From: Idiomarina sp. X4 | GTDB lineage: Bacteria > Pseudomonadota > Gammaproteobacteria > Enterobacterales > Alteromonadaceae | NCBI RefSeq assembly: GCF_002808045.1 | Contig: NZ_CP025000.1 | Coordinates: 2,356,001 to 2,420,000 of the forward strand | Reading direction: 5' to 3' | Length of the DNA stretch: 64,000 bases | Part shown: piece after piece, positions 38,924-48,489 of the stretch | Layout: each line of letters opens with the position of its first letter | Numbering within the stretch: the first letter of the stretch is position 1 | Notes under the pieces: generated by a model | What the model saw: only the letters and a program-made list of their open reading frames with translations | Databases searched by the model: none | Told to the model about the DNA's origin: nothing | Made by a program: the position numbers and the translations under genes

Positions 38924-39616
38924 ATGGAATTACCGAAAGTTTATGTCGCTCTCGATTACCAAAATGCGTCCGATGCAGATGTATTAATTAACCAGCTTGC
39001 TCCCGGAAAAGTGGGTTTAAAGGTTGGGAAAGAGTTGTTTACATCTGCGGGTCCGGAGTGGGTGAGAGGGCTTGTACAAAAAGGCTTTTCTATTTTTCTG
39101 GATTTAAAGTTTCATGATATTCCCAATACAGTCGCGAAAGCCGTTACAGCGGCGGCCAAGCTTGGTGTTGATGTTGTTAACGTTCATGCCAGTGGTGGTA
39201 GCCGCATGATGAAGTCGGCTGCAGAAGCGCTAAAAGATTCAGATGCTCAGCCGTTGTTAATCGGTGTTACGGTATTGACCAGTATGGACGACGATGATTT
39301 AAAAGAGTTGGGCATTTCTAAGACAGTTACTGAGCAAGTTGAATACTTAGCGAACTTGGCCAAATCATCAGGCTTGCAAGGAGTGGTTTGCTCCGCTCAG
39401 GAAGCAAAAATGTTGAAAGCAGCTTGCGGTAAGGACTTTAAACTTATGACCCCTGGCATTCGTCCTGAAGGCAGCAATAAAGATGACCAGCGTCGCACGA
39501 TGACGCCTCCTGAAGCAGTCTCGGCGGGAGTTGATTACATGGTGATAGGGCGACCTATTACACAGTCCCCAGACCCGGCAAAAGCGGTGGACGATATACT
39601 TGCGAGTATAGCTTAG
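38924..39616 (+). CDS. pyrF: Orotidine-5'-phosphate decarboxylase
   Basis: A 230-residue decarboxylase making UMP. The catalytic block [11 protein letters not shown] and the phosphate-binding [10 protein letters not shown] and IGRPI motifs are intact. The ATG at 38924 is preferred because GGTGA lies 8 bases before it and protein similarity begins at once (KVYVALDY). An in-frame ATG at 38909 would overlap lapB by 11 bases and has no clear ribosome-binding site, but cannot be excluded. Confidence 0.93.
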   Translation: MELPKVYVALDYQNASDADVLINQLAPGKVGLKVGKELFTSAGPEWVRGLVQKGFSIFLDLKFHDIPNTVAKAVTAAAKLGVDVVNVHASGGSRMMKSAAEALKDSDAQPLLIGVTVLTSMDDDDLKELGISKTVTEQVEYLANLAKSSGLQGVVCSAQEAKMLKAACGKDFKLMTPGIRPEGSNKDDQRRTMTPPEAVSAGVDYMVIGRPITQSPDPAKAVDDILASIA

Positions 39617-39683
39617 TGACTTATGAAGCTGTCTTATAAGTCGTAATTTGAATTAGCCTCAACAAAAAGCGTTTATAGTATGG

Positions 39684-39707
39684 CCACTGCAGTGACGCAG
39701 TGGTTTT
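39684..39707 (+). terminator. Hairpin between pyrF and comEA
   Basis: Stem CCACTGC / GCAGTGG with a six-base loop and only four T. It could be a weak terminator of the lapAB-pyrF unit or a hairpin in the comEA leader; a TATAGT -10-like sequence sits just upstream (39674-39679). Confidence 0.5.
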
Positions 39708-39726
39708 CAAAAAGGATGAACATACT

Positions 39727-40032
39727 ATGAAATTAAAAATGCTACCAATTGTTGTGGCTTCATTTATTGGTTTTTCAGTTCAGGCAGTACCAATTGTTTC
39801 TCCCTCGCCAATTGCTTTGCAAGCAGAAGCTCAAACCGGCGTAAACATTAATACCGCTTCGGCTCAGGAAATAGCGTCAGCATTGGTCGGTATTGGTGTT
39901 AAAAAAGCAGAAAAGCTGATTGAAATGCGAGAGCAGCTTGGCGGGTTTACCGAGTTAGAGCAGTTATTAGATGTAAAAGGGATAGGCTTGAAAACGCTTG
40001 AGAAGAATCGAGCCAATATTCGTTTGAATTAG
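39727..40032 (+). CDS. ComEA-like helix-hairpin-helix protein
   Basis: A 101-residue protein with a signal peptide (hydrophobic segment ending near VQAVPI) and a C-terminal pair of helix-hairpin-helix motifs: NINTASAQEIASALVGIGVKKAEKLIEMR fragments and LDVKGIGLKTLEKNR. Homologues bind incoming DNA in the periplasm during natural transformation. The start at 39727 has AAGGATG upstream and begins the signal peptide. It is monocistronic and no com/pil uptake genes are adjacent, so competence is only suggested. Confidence 0.87.
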   Translation: MKLKMLPIVVASFIGFSVQAVPIVSPSPIALQAEAQTGVNINTASAQEIASALVGIGVKKAEKLIEMREQLGGFTELEQLLDVKGIGLKTLEKNRANIRLN

Positions 40033-40048
40033 TGATAATGAAGAGAAT

Positions 40049-40087
40049 AAAAAAGCCAGTAAACAGGGAGTGTTTACTGGCTTTTTT
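40049..40087. terminator. Bidirectional terminator between comEA-like gene and rne
   Basis: A long stem AAAAAAGCCAGTAAAC / GTTTACTGGCTTTTTT with a short loop, flanked by A and T runs. It ends 3 bases before the RNase E stop, serving both convergent genes. Confidence 0.9.
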
Positions 40088-40090
40088 GTG

Positions 40091-43006
40091 TTAGTCACAC
40101 TTTGTCATTTCAGAAAATGAACGTGAGCGGGCATTTGCATAGCCTGCAGTTTGTTCATCTTTCACGAACGCTAAGCGTGTTTCCTTTGAGGCAACGTTTA
40201 GTGCCTGAAAAGGTGCCTGTCTTTCAACGGCTGAGGCTTTAGTCATTGGAGAAAATGCAGAGCCGCTCAACTTACGTGCCGGAATAATAGGCGCATCGTC
40301 TTGCTCTTTATTTTCACGGTTTTGCTTGCGTTGTTGACCAGCTGCCCTTTGATGTCTTGGGGAGCGACGCGCTCGGCTGCGTGCTTTTTTCTCTTCGGCA
40401 TCACCTTTAGGCGTATTCTCAGCAGACTCTGTTGAGTCACCTTTCAATGGCGCTTCTTTCTCAGAGTCAGTTGTTTCTGACTCAGTCGCATCTTTTGACT
40501 CAGAAGCATCTGTCTGTTCGCTGCCAGTTTCAGGCGTTTGATCAGTCATTTCCTGAACATCAGGCTCTGGAGTCGATTCGGCTTTAGTCGCGACTTCTTC
40601 CGGAGTAGAGTTTTCCCCTGCTTGTTCGTCGGACTCTTTACCGGGTTCAGGTGTCGCTTCTTCAGCGGGCTTCTGCTCATTTACTGGCAAGTGCTCGTTG
40701 TTTTCAACAAGTTCCGCCGCTGCCTTCATACGAGGATCTAGTGCTCGTTGTTGAGTCGCTTCGCTACTGCCTTTTTCAGACTCAGCATTTTTCTTAATAC
40801 TAGTTGAATCGGCTTTTTGTTCAGGCGCTTGGCGAGTCTCATCGTTTTTAACCGCCGGTTCTTCTTGCTTTGCCGAAGGCGATTGTACTTGTTGCTCTAA
40901 ACCTCTCTCATCTCCTTTTACGCGAACGGACTTATCCATCGGTTTACGTTGACGACGAGGTTTCACTTCGTGTGCTTTCTCCGCAACAGCTTGCGGCTGA
41001 GCGTTTTGCTCAGACGTTTGTTGCTGATTTTGAGCACTAGCATTTTGAGTATTCTGTTGATTACGATTGCGGCCACCGCGACGGCGGCGATCATTTCTGT
41101 TGCGGTTCGGCTTATTATTGGTCCCTTTTGCGTCATCCGTATTTTTATCGGATTTAGCAGAGTCTTCAGCTGCCTTGTCGGCTGCATTATTACGACCTTG
41201 CTGTTGGCGGTTAGCAGGGCGACGGCCTCGGCCACGTCGGTTATTGTTGTTGCGACGTTGGTTAGGGCGACGTTGATTTGAACTCTGCTTATTCTTGTCG
41301 TTCTCTTCTTCGCTTTCAAAAAGCTTGCTTAACCAAGTTGATAAGCGCTTCAATAAAGAAGGCTTTTCAGGTTGTTTCGGCGCCGGTGCTGGAGAAGGTG
41401 CGGCATTTGGCGCCTGCAGACCTTTAAGAGCTGGCTCATCAAATTTAGCCGACTCTTGGGTTAACGTAATAGAAACCGGTGATTCGTGTTGCTCAGGCTT
41501 CTGAACCAATTCAAAACTGGCCGCTTCCGGCACTTCATCATCGCGAATACGCATTACTTCAAAGTGTGGCGTTTCTAAATGATGATTTGGAATAATAACG
41601 ATTTTAACGTCATGGCGTTTTTCAATATGGTTCAGCGACTGACGTTTCTCATTCAACAAATAGGTAGCAACGTCAACGGGCACCTGCGCATGAACTTGTA
41701 TCGTGTTGTCTTTCAGCGCCTCTTCTTCAATAAGACGCAAAATAGACAGTGCTAAAGAGTCGCTAGAACGAATGGTCCCCTGGCCGTTACAGCGTGGACA
41801 AACGTTATTGGCAGACTCACCCAGCGACGGGCGTAATCGTTGGCGCGACATCTCCATTAAGCCAAAGCGAGAAATACGAGCCACCTGAATGCGTGCACGA
41901 TCTTGCGCAAGGCTGTCACGTAAACGATTTTCGACATCACGTTGGTGTCTGGCTGGTGTCATGTCAATAAAGTCAATAACGACCAGGCCACCTACATCAC
42001 GAAGTCTCAGTTGACGAGCAATTTCTTCTGCCGCTTCCAGGTTTGTCTGCAAAGCGGTTTCTTCAATGTCACCGCCCTTGGTCGCACGAGATGAGTTGAT
42101 GTCAATTGAGGTTAGAGCTTCCGTAGGATCGATAACGATTGACCCACCTGAAGGTAGGCGAACTTCACGTTGGAACGCTGACTCAATTTGGCTCTCTATT
42201 TGGTAATGGCTGAATAAAGGGACATCGCCTTCATATTGCTTAACGCGCTGCAAGAAGTCAGGGCGAATAATTTGAATATGATTACGCACCTGTTCGTAGA
42301 CTTTCGGGCTATCGATAAGCACTTCGCCAATGTCACGGCGTAAATAGTCACGAAGGGCGCGGAAAATGACATTACTTTCCTGATGAATCAAGAATGGAGC
42401 AGGGCGCTCGGTAGCCGCTTTGCTAATCGCTTCCCAGTGATGAATAAGAACATTTAAGTCCCATTCTAATTCTTCTTTTGATTTGCCAACGCCTGCGGTA
42501 CGGACGATAAGACCCATTTCTTTCGGGACATTAATTTCCGATAAAGCTTCTTTTAAAGCTGAACGCTCGTCACCTTCTATACGGCGAGAAATACCGCCTG
42601 CACGAGGGTTGTTAGGCATTAATACCAGATAGCTGCCCGCCAAAGAAATGAAGGTAGTTAGTGCTGCACCTTTTTGGCCACGCTCTTCTTTATCAATTTG
42701 AACGATAACTTCCTGACCTTCAGAAACAACGTCTTTAATGTTTGGACGCCCCTGGAAGGTATAGCCTTCAGGAAAATAGGTTTTGGCAATTTCTTTTAAT
42801 GGAAGGAAGCCGTGACGCTCTGCGCCATAGTCGACAAAAGCAGCTTCTAGGCTAGGCTCTATGCGGGTTATTTTACCTTTGTAGATATTTGCTTTTTTCT
42901 GTTCATGTCCCGGGCTTTCAATGTCCAGGTCGTAAAGGCGCTGGCCATCTACCAGTGCCACACGCAACTCTTCTAATTGCGTGGCATTTATTAGCATTCT
43001 TTTCAT
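40091..43006 (-). CDS. rne: Ribonuclease E
   Basis: A 971-residue endoribonuclease and degradosome scaffold. The catalytic half (~1-520) is nearly identical to E. coli: S1 domain near 35-120, catalytic acidic residues in [12 protein letters not shown] and VIDFIDMTP, and the Zn-link CPRCNGQG. Beyond ~540 the protein is disordered: an amphipathic membrane-anchoring helix ([15 protein letters not shown]), Arg-rich RNA-binding blocks and a long acidic Glu/Thr/Ser stretch. The last ~60 residues hold two FSxMTK motifs, likely a partner-docking (PNPase) region. A 452-bp leader precedes it, so autoregulation is likely. Confidence 0.97.
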   Translation of the reverse strand: MKRMLINATQLEELRVALVDGQRLYDLDIESPGHEQKKANIYKGKITRIEPSLEAAFVDYGAERHGFLPLKEIAKTYFPEGYTFQGRPNIKDVVSEGQEVIVQIDKEERGQKGAALTTFISLAGSYLVLMPNNPRAGGISRRIEGDERSALKEALSEINVPKEMGLIVRTAGVGKSKEELEWDLNVLIHHWEAISKAATERPAPFLIHQESNVIFRALRDYLRRDIGEVLIDSPKVYEQVRNHIQIIRPDFLQRVKQYEGDVPLFSHYQIESQIESAFQREVRLPSGGSIVIDPTEALTSIDINSSRATKGGDIEETALQTNLEAAEEIARQLRLRDVGGLVVIDFIDMTPARHQRDVENRLRDSLAQDRARIQVARISRFGLMEMSRQRLRPSLGESANNVCPRCNGQGTIRSSDSLALSILRLIEEEALKDNTIQVHAQVPVDVATYLLNEKRQSLNHIEKRHDVKIVIIPNHHLETPHFEVMRIRDDEVPEAASFELVQKPEQHESPVSITLTQESAKFDEPALKGLQAPNAAPSPAPAPKQPEKPSLLKRLSTWLSKLFESEEENDKNKQSSNQRRPNQRRNNNNRRGRGRRPANRQQQGRNNAADKAAEDSAKSDKNTDDAKGTNNKPNRNRNDRRRRGGRNRNQQNTQNASAQNQQQTSEQNAQPQAVAEKAHEVKPRRQRKPMDKSVRVKGDERGLEQQVQSPSAKQEEPAVKNDETRQAPEQKADSTSIKKNAESEKGSSEATQQRALDPRMKAAAELVENNEHLPVNEQKPAEEATPEPGKESDEQAGENSTPEEVATKAESTPEPDVQEMTDQTPETGSEQTDASESKDATESETTDSEKEAPLKGDSTESAENTPKGDAEEKKARSRARRSPRHQRAAGQQRKQNRENKEQDDAPIIPARKLSGSAFSPMTKASAVERQAPFQALNVASKETRLAFVKDEQTAGYANARSRSFSEMTKCD

Positions 43007-43458
43007 TACTGTGACTCAATGTTTTCGGGCCACAATATGACACACGCACTCTGGTGTCCGTGCGATTATCGAATTCGTCTGTTGTACAGGCTTATGACCT
43101 GTGCCACCCGTTATTGAAACGTGTGGTTAAAATGATTTTGACTGTGCCGATAACACCATTATGTCCGGTGTCATATTGTCGCTATATTATACGTCTGCAA
43201 TCGCTCTTTCTTTTGAGCGAGGTTCTCTGTTCTTTTTCCGTGCCATCAACATCTCGGATTTTGTTTATTGTCTTTGAAAGACTTTTCAACCGTACGCTGA
43301 TGTGGATAATGCGTCGCTCTGTTGACACGATTGCGCGAATTAGTTTCTCTGTCTGCCATCCACGATGGACTTTGACACTTAATTATTTCACGAAAAACGC
43401 CGAAAATACAAGCGCTAATTTCACTGAATATTACTAGGAAGCGTGCTAAAATACCGCC
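43007..43458 (-). promoter_or_regulatory. Long rne 5' leader and rne-rluC divergent region
   Basis: This 452-bp gap has no convincing gene; a 127-codon plus-strand frame is judged spurious. Read on the minus strand, the part next to rne contains a hairpin ACAGG-loop-CCTGT (43085-43101) and another CGCAC/GTGCG stem nearer the ATG. In E. coli the 361-nt rne leader contains hairpins that RNase E binds to shorten its own mRNA life; position and length suggest the same arrangement. A start site for rne was not pinned down. Confidence 0.6.
43424..43452 (+). promoter_or_regulatory. Extended -10 promoter placing the start site at the rluC ATG
   Basis: TGCTAAAAT (TG at 43444-43445, -10 at 43447-43452) is an extended -10 element with a weak -35 (CTGAAT). 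The expected transcript start, about 7 bases after the -10, is at or next to the rluC ATG (43459), and no ribosome-binding site precedes that ATG. The mRNA is therefore probably leaderless. Confidence 0.55.
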
Positions 43459-44406
43459 ATGAAAAGCATTCAACAAAAAGTCCGCTGGCATACTGTTCTG
43501 ACCGATGAATCGGGTCAGCGTTTGGACAATTTCCTTATTGCACAGTTAAACAAAGTACCAAAGTCGTTGGTTTATCGAATTATTCGCAAAGGCGAGGTGC
43601 GTGTTAATAAAAAGCGTGCGAAGCCAGATTATAAAATTAACAGTGGTGACTTAATTCGAATTCCTCCAGTTAAAGTCGCTGAAAAAGCGCCTTTGCCGTC
43701 GGCTAAGCTCGATAAAATAGCGAAACTTGAAGCGCATATCCTTTATGAAGATGCATCTTTGATAGTAGTTAATAAGCCATCAGGTCTCGCTGTTCATGGT
43801 GGTTCAGGTTTAAATTTCGGGCTTATTGAGGGGCTAAGGGCACTGCGACCTAAAGATAAACATCTGGAGCTGGTTCACAGAATCGACCGCGATACCAGTG
43901 GCATTTTGCTCGTCGCAAAAAAGCGTTCAGTATTGAAGGCGCTGCATGAACAACTGCGTAACAAAGAAATGAATAAGCAGTATTTAGCATTGGTTCGTGG
44001 TCAGTGGCAGAAGCGGGTAAGGTTAATTGAAGCGCCATTGCAGAAAAACACACTGCTATCTGGTGAGCGAATAGTTCGGGTGAGTGCGGAAGGGAAACCA
44101 TCACAAACGCGCTTTAGAATTGAACAACGCTATGCTGAAGGGACACTTATTGAGGCATCACCATTAACAGGCCGTACACATCAAATTCGTGTGCATTGCC
44201 TGCATGCGGGCCATCCTATCGCTAAAGATCCTAAGTATGGTGACAATGACTTTGATGAGTTAATCGCGTCGAAAGGGCTCACTCGATTGTTTCTACATGC
44301 CTGGAAACTTTCGTTTAAGCATCCGGAAACCGGCAAAGATGTCCAGTTTGAAGCTCCCTTAGATGAAAACTTAACCGTTACGTTGTCCCAATTAACAAAG
44401 CAATAA
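43459..44406 (+). CDS. rluC: Ribosomal large subunit pseudouridine synthase C
   Basis: A 315-residue RluA-family pseudouridine synthase modifying U955, U2504 and U2580 of 23S rRNA in E. coli. It has an N-terminal S4 domain (residues ~17-75, LDNFLIAQLNKVPKSLVYRI). The catalytic Asp is in ELVHRIDRDTSGILLVAKK, and the GRTHQIRVH motif follows. It is divergent from rne, as in E. coli, and is followed after 25 bp by a HAD phosphatase gene. Confidence 0.96.
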   Translation: MKSIQQKVRWHTVLTDESGQRLDNFLIAQLNKVPKSLVYRIIRKGEVRVNKKRAKPDYKINSGDLIRIPPVKVAEKAPLPSAKLDKIAKLEAHILYEDASLIVVNKPSGLAVHGGSGLNFGLIEGLRALRPKDKHLELVHRIDRDTSGILLVAKKRSVLKALHEQLRNKEMNKQYLALVRGQWQKRVRLIEAPLQKNTLLSGERIVRVSAEGKPSQTRFRIEQRYAEGTLIEASPLTGRTHQIRVHCLHAGHPIAKDPKYGDNDFDELIASKGLTRLFLHAWKLSFKHPETGKDVQFEAPLDENLTVTLSQLTKQ

Positions 44407-44431
44407 TGCGGTAATCAACTGAGTAGTAGTC

Positions 44432-45091
44432 ATGTCGCAATTTAAATTCATTATTTTTGACTGGGACGGCACCTTAATGGACTCCATCGGACGCATTGTT
44501 TCTTCAATGCAACGAACCGCAGAGTACGTTGGCTTAACACCGCCGTCTGAGCAAGCAACAAAAGACATTATTGGGTTAAGTTTGGAGCCTGCCATTGAAG
44601 CCTTATTTGGGAAATTGAATTCAGTGCAAAAACAACGATTTTTAGATCGTTACAAAGATGAGTATGTGACGTTAAATACGGTAGCATCGCCTTTATTCGA
44701 TGATGCAATTACGTCACTGGAGCGGTTGAAAGAACGCAATTTGAAACTTGCAGTAGCGACAGGAAAAGCGCGCAGAGGTTTGGATCGAGTTTGGCAGGAA
44801 ACAAATATGGCGTCTTTCTTTCCTTATTCACGATGCGCTAATGAATCAAAAGGCAAACCCAACCCAGACATGCTGCTTGAACTTATGGATGAGGCCGGAC
44901 ACAGCCCCAAGGACACCGTTATGGTCGGTGACTCAATTCATGACATAAAAATGGGCTCTGCCGCAGGTGTGTTTCCAATCGGTGTGACGATGGGCGCCCA
45001 TCAAGCGGAGCAACTAGAAGCGGCCGGAGCAAAGTATATTGCGTCATCTTTAACGGAACTTTCGAACTTTATATTAAAGGAGAGGTTATGA
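44432..45091 (+). CDS. HAD-family hydrolase (phosphatase) in the rluC-maf interval
   Basis: A 219-residue HAD subclass IA hydrolase. Nucleophile motif FIIFDWDGTLMDSI is near residue 7, VATGKARRGLD holds motif II/III and VMVGDSIHDIKMG the acidic motif. The substrate is unknown; family members hydrolyse phosphoglycolate, nucleotides or sugar phosphates. The gene overlaps maf by 4 bases, implying coupling. E. coli lacks a gene here, whereas some other gammaproteobacteria carry one; a nucleotide-cleaning role next to maf is a guess. Confidence 0.85.
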   Translation: MSQFKFIIFDWDGTLMDSIGRIVSSMQRTAEYVGLTPPSEQATKDIIGLSLEPAIEALFGKLNSVQKQRFLDRYKDEYVTLNTVASPLFDDAITSLERLKERNLKLAVATGKARRGLDRVWQETNMASFFPYSRCANESKGKPNPDMLLELMDEAGHSPKDTVMVGDSIHDIKMGSAAGVFPIGVTMGAHQAEQLEAAGAKYIASSLTELSNFILKERL

Positions 45092-45681
45092 CACTCCCAC
45101 TGGTGCTTGGCTCAGGTTCAAAATATCGTCGGGCGATAATGGATAAGCTGCATTTAATTTATAATGTCGTGAAGCCTGATATTGATGAGTCAGCGGTTAA
45201 TGAAGAGCAACCAGAGCAGCTGGTCGGACGCCTAGCAGAAGAAAAAGCGCAAGCGGTAGCTAAAAAGCTCAACGGAGAGCCGGCTATTATTATCGGCTCT
45301 GACCAAGTGGCCGTATGTGATGGTAATATTCTTGGGAAACCCGGAACCACACAGAAAGCCATTGAGCAATTACAGAGCTTCGTTGGTAAAACAGTTACTT
45401 TTTACACCGGACTTGCGGTGTTAAATTCAAAAACATCGCAGTGCGAAGTCCGTATTGAGCCTTTCTTCGTGACATTTCGGGGCAACCTTACTGACAGAGA
45501 GATTGCGCGCTATGTCGAGCTTGAACAGCCGCTGGACTGTGCTGGCAGCTTTAAAAGTGAAGGGTTAGGCGTAAGTCTTTTTAGTCAAATGAAAGGGAAT
45601 GATCCCAATACGTTGATAGGACTTCCCACTATTGCGCTGTTGGATATGCTAAGATCTCAAGGGATTAACCCATTGAACTAA
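45088..45681 (+). CDS. yceF: Maf-family nucleotide pyrophosphatase (YceF, m7GTP type)
   Basis: A 197-residue Maf protein that hydrolyses non-canonical nucleoside triphosphates; YceF prefers 7-methyl-GTP. GSGSKYRRAIMDKL at the start, the catalytic-Asp segment IIIGSDQVAVCDG and the KSEGLGVSLF end closely resemble E. coli YceF rather than the septum-site YhdE type. An AAAGGAGAGG ribosome-binding site precedes the ATG. Confidence 0.92.
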   Translation: MTLPLVLGSGSKYRRAIMDKLHLIYNVVKPDIDESAVNEEQPEQLVGRLAEEKAQAVAKKLNGEPAIIIGSDQVAVCDGNILGKPGTTQKAIEQLQSFVGKTVTFYTGLAVLNSKTSQCEVRIEPFFVTFRGNLTDREIARYVELEQPLDCAGSFKSEGLGVSLFSQMKGNDPNTLIGLPTIALLDMLRSQGINPLN

Positions 45682-45756
45682 TTATTGAAGATAATAGGCG
45701 TTCAAGCCCGATTTATCTTGTCACTTGACACCAACTTAAGGTAACATTCGCGCGCT

Positions 45757-46284
45757 ATGCAAAAGGTTCGTATTCCCGTAACGGTAGACCCCGTAAAATG
45801 TGCCAATAAAAAGGTGACTTACGAGGGCTTAGTACCAGCTAAAACGTTAACCCGGTTTCAGGAGTTACTCGTAGAGTCATGTCCTGATCCTGACGTTAAG
45901 GTTGAATTTGGTATTGATGAACAAGGCATAAGCTATTTTGCAGGTGACGCAAAAGTACAGATTCAGGTGCTTTGCGAACGCTGCAATACGCCTTTAACAG
46001 TTGATATTTGTGCGCAATTTGCGTATGCTCCTGTCACTAAGCGGCAGGTGGCCGATGATTTCCCGGAAAGCTATGAAGCTATCGAGGTGAATGAGTTTGG
46101 TGAGGTCAATCTGCATGGGCTTATTGAAGATGAATTAATTCTGGCAATGCCTTTAGTACCCAAGCACGATGCTAAATCTTGTCAGGTAGACCGTGATGCG
46201 ATGACATGGGGTGAAATCGACGAGTCTGAGAAAGACGAATCTGATAACCCGTTTGCCGTATTACAAGAATTAAAGCGTAAATAA
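45757..46284 (+). CDS. yceD: YceD family protein (DUF177)
   Basis: A 175-residue protein of the DUF177/YceD family, almost always encoded directly before rpmF. A CERC pair in VLCERCNTPLTVDI and a later Cys (KSCQVD) resemble a metal site. Functional data for the family point to 23S rRNA accumulation or 50S assembly; the exact role is not firmly established. rpmF begins 16 bp downstream. A perfect TTGACA lies 27 bp upstream of the ATG but lacks a matching -10. Confidence 0.92.
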   Translation: MQKVRIPVTVDPVKCANKKVTYEGLVPAKTLTRFQELLVESCPDPDVKVEFGIDEQGISYFAGDAKVQIQVLCERCNTPLTVDICAQFAYAPVTKRQVADDFPESYEAIEVNEFGEVNLHGLIEDELILAMPLVPKHDAKSCQVDRDAMTWGEIDESEKDESDNPFAVLQELKRK

Positions 46285-46300
46285 TCAGGAGATAGCGTAA

Positions 46301-46471
46301 ATGGCTGTTCAAAAAAGTAAGAAAAGTCGTTCAAGACGCGACATGCGTCGTTCACACGATGCGATAGACGGCCCAACACTGTCGGTTGACTCAACTACTG
46401 GTGAGACTCATCGTCGTCACCACGTAACAGCCGACGGTTATTATAAAGGTCGCAAGGTCGTTAACAAGTAA
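46301..46471 (+). CDS. rpmF: 50S ribosomal protein L32
   Basis: A 56-residue protein I translated directly: it starts [20 protein letters not shown] and ends GRKVVNK. The N-terminus and [14 protein letters not shown] end are typical of gammaproteobacterial L32. The zinc-ribbon cysteines of other bacteria are absent, as in E. coli. TCAGGAGA lies upstream. plsX follows after 8 bp, so ribosome and lipid genes share a transcript. Confidence 0.96.
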   Translation: MAVQKSKKSRSRRDMRRSHDAIDGPTLSVDSTTGETHRRHHVTADGYYKGRKVVNK

Positions 46472-46479
46472 GACAGGCT

Positions 46480-47505
46480 ATGCCTGAGCTTAATATAGCG
46501 ATTGATGCAATGGGGGGCGATAATGGCCCCTCTATTGTTATTGAAGCTCTGGAACGAGCTGTTTCAACTTATCCCAATACCCACTTCACAGTTTTTGGTC
46601 ACAAAGACCAAATAAACCCGCTCTTAAAGCAATACAAGCTTAATGAAAATAGTGCTGTCAGCTTTGTTCATGCTGAGCAGACAATTCTCATGGACGACAA
46701 ACCTGGTCAGTCTTTACGTAGTAAGCCGAATTCTTCTATGCGTCTTGCACTGCAAGCACTTGCCAATGAACAATGCCATGCAATGGTCTGTGGCGGTAAT
46801 ACTGGCGCCTTAATGACTAATGCGTATTTTACGGTGAAAACCTTACCCGGGGTTTTAAGGCCGGCACTGATGACGGCGATTCCTAATCGGGTTGGCGGAA
46901 AGTCGTTTTTATTGGATTTGGGCGCAAACGCCAGCTGCGATTCCGACACTTTATTTCAGTTTGGTGTGATGGGATCGGTTGCCGCGGAACATTTACTGGA
47001 TATAGAAAAACCGAAAATTAGCTTGTTAAACATGGGCGAGGAAGATATTAAAGGCAGCGATGTTGTCCGCAATGCAGCTGCTAGATTGAGTCAGTGCGAA
47101 GGATTGAACTATAACGGTTTTATTGAAGGCAACCATTTATTCAGTGGTCGTTCAGACGTTATCGTTTGCGATGGTTTTGTCGGTAACATTGCGTTAAAAA
47201 GTTGCGAAGGCCTGGCAACATTCATTATCGAGCAAATGAGAGAAACGCTGAATTCTCATTGGCTCTATCGTTTTTTCTTCAAATTTTTACAACGACGTAC
47301 CCACAAGTCCTGGGACAGGCTGAAGCCCGACCACTACAATGGAGCAAGTTTGATAGGATTGCGCCATGTGGTCATTAAAAGCCACGGAAGTGCCAATGCG
47401 GAAGCATTCTACAGTGCAATTCAACAAGCTGTAGCGGAGGCGCACGAGCAGCTTCCTGACCGAATTAAGAACAGGGTCGAAGCGGTCTTATCTGAACAGC
47501 CTTAA
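46480..47505 (+). CDS. plsX: Phosphate acyltransferase PlsX
   Basis: A 341-residue enzyme converting acyl-ACP to acyl-phosphate for phospholipid synthesis. [18 protein letters not shown] at the start and the [12 protein letters not shown] segment are diagnostic. It initiates the fatty acid/phospholipid block plsX-fabH-fabD-fabG-acpP and is 14 bp upstream of fabH. Confidence 0.96.
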   Translation: MPELNIAIDAMGGDNGPSIVIEALERAVSTYPNTHFTVFGHKDQINPLLKQYKLNENSAVSFVHAEQTILMDDKPGQSLRSKPNSSMRLALQALANEQCHAMVCGGNTGALMTNAYFTVKTLPGVLRPALMTAIPNRVGGKSFLLDLGANASCDSDTLFQFGVMGSVAAEHLLDIEKPKISLLNMGEEDIKGSDVVRNAAARLSQCEGLNYNGFIEGNHLFSGRSDVIVCDGFVGNIALKSCEGLATFIIEQMRETLNSHWLYRFFFKFLQRRTHKSWDRLKPDHYNGASLIGLRHVVIKSHGSANAEAFYSAIQQAVAEAHEQLPDRIKNRVEAVLSEQP

Positions 47506-47519
47506 AACGCAGAGTTGTT

Positions 47520-48479
47520 ATGACATACTCAAGAATCGTTGGTACCGGTCACTATTTACCGGAGCAACGTCTTACAAACAATGACCTTGCCAGCCGTGTT
47601 GATACTTCAGACGAATGGATTACGGAACGCACAGGTATCAAGGAACGCCGTATTGCGTCTTCTACTGAGTCGGCGGCAACGCTGGGTGCCGAAGCAGCCA
47701 AACAAGCATTACTAAGTAGCCAATTGAGCGCTCATGACATCGACGTTATTGTGGTTGCGACAACCTCTGCAGAGCATGCGTTTCCAAGTGCCGCTTGTGA
47801 AATTCAGCGCATGCTAAATGTGACCAATATTCCTGCTTTTGACGTTGGTGCGGCATGTTCTGGCTTTATTTTTGCGTTGTCAGTTGCCGACAATTTTATA
47901 AGAACCGGTCAATATAAGCGTGCGCTGGTGATAGGCACCGATGTACTTGCCAGACTTTGTGATCCGAACGACAGAAATACATTGGTATTGTTCGGTGACG
48001 GTGCTGGAGCGGTTATATTGGAAGAAAGTAGTGAGCCTGGTGTTATTTCTACTCATTTATACAGCGCAGGTGAGTACAGCCATTTACTGGGCGCCAAGCA
48101 GGCAAGCCGAATAAAAGAATTCGAAAACGATGCCTGGATGTACATGAAAGGCAACGAAGTGTTCAAAGTTGCGGTGGCTAAATTAAGCAGTCTGGTGACG
48201 GACACGTTAGCGGCAAATGATATGTCGCCTGAAGACTTAGATTGGTTAGTACCGCATCAGGCGAATCTACGCATTATTAAAGCAACCGCAAAAAAATTAA
48301 AGATGTCGATGGAACAAGTGGTGATTACTTTAGACAAAACCGGTAATACCTCTGCCGCATCGGTACCAATTGCGTTAGACTGGGCCGTTAAAGATGGCCG
48401 AGTGAAGCGTGGGCATAATTTGTTATTAGAAGCCTTTGGTGGCGGATTCGCCTGGGGCTCAGCATTAATTCGATATTAA
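47520..48479 (+). CDS. fabH: 3-oxoacyl-ACP synthase III
   Basis: A 319-residue condensing enzyme that starts fatty-acid synthesis from acetyl-CoA and malonyl-ACP. The catalytic triad is visible: Cys in [13 protein letters not shown], His in [11 protein letters not shown] and Asn in [13 protein letters not shown]. Length is standard. It is followed by fabD with 10 bp between. Confidence 0.96.
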   Translation: MTYSRIVGTGHYLPEQRLTNNDLASRVDTSDEWITERTGIKERRIASSTESAATLGAEAAKQALLSSQLSAHDIDVIVVATTSAEHAFPSAACEIQRMLNVTNIPAFDVGAACSGFIFALSVADNFIRTGQYKRALVIGTDVLARLCDPNDRNTLVLFGDGAGAVILEESSEPGVISTHLYSAGEYSHLLGAKQASRIKEFENDAWMYMKGNEVFKVAVAKLSSLVTDTLAANDMSPEDLDWLVPHQANLRIIKATAKKLKMSMEQVVITLDKTGNTSAASVPIALDWAVKDGRVKRGHNLLLEAFGGGFAWGSALIRY

Positions 48480-48489
48480 GAGGGTAGTT

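Noticed and set aside
40949-41319. Several 100+ codon ORFs on both strands over the RNase E tail
   Set aside because: They are shadows caused by the low-complexity Arg/Asn/Gln/Glu-rich coding sequence of rne.
43054-43437. 127-codon plus-strand ORF in the rne-rluC gap
   Set aside because: It lies antisense to the likely rne leader, has no ribosome-binding site or recognisable domain, and its composition looks like translated non-coding DNA.
45725-45730. Perfect TTGACA -35 before yceD
   Set aside because: No -10 element is found at 16-18 bp, so I do not call a promoter.
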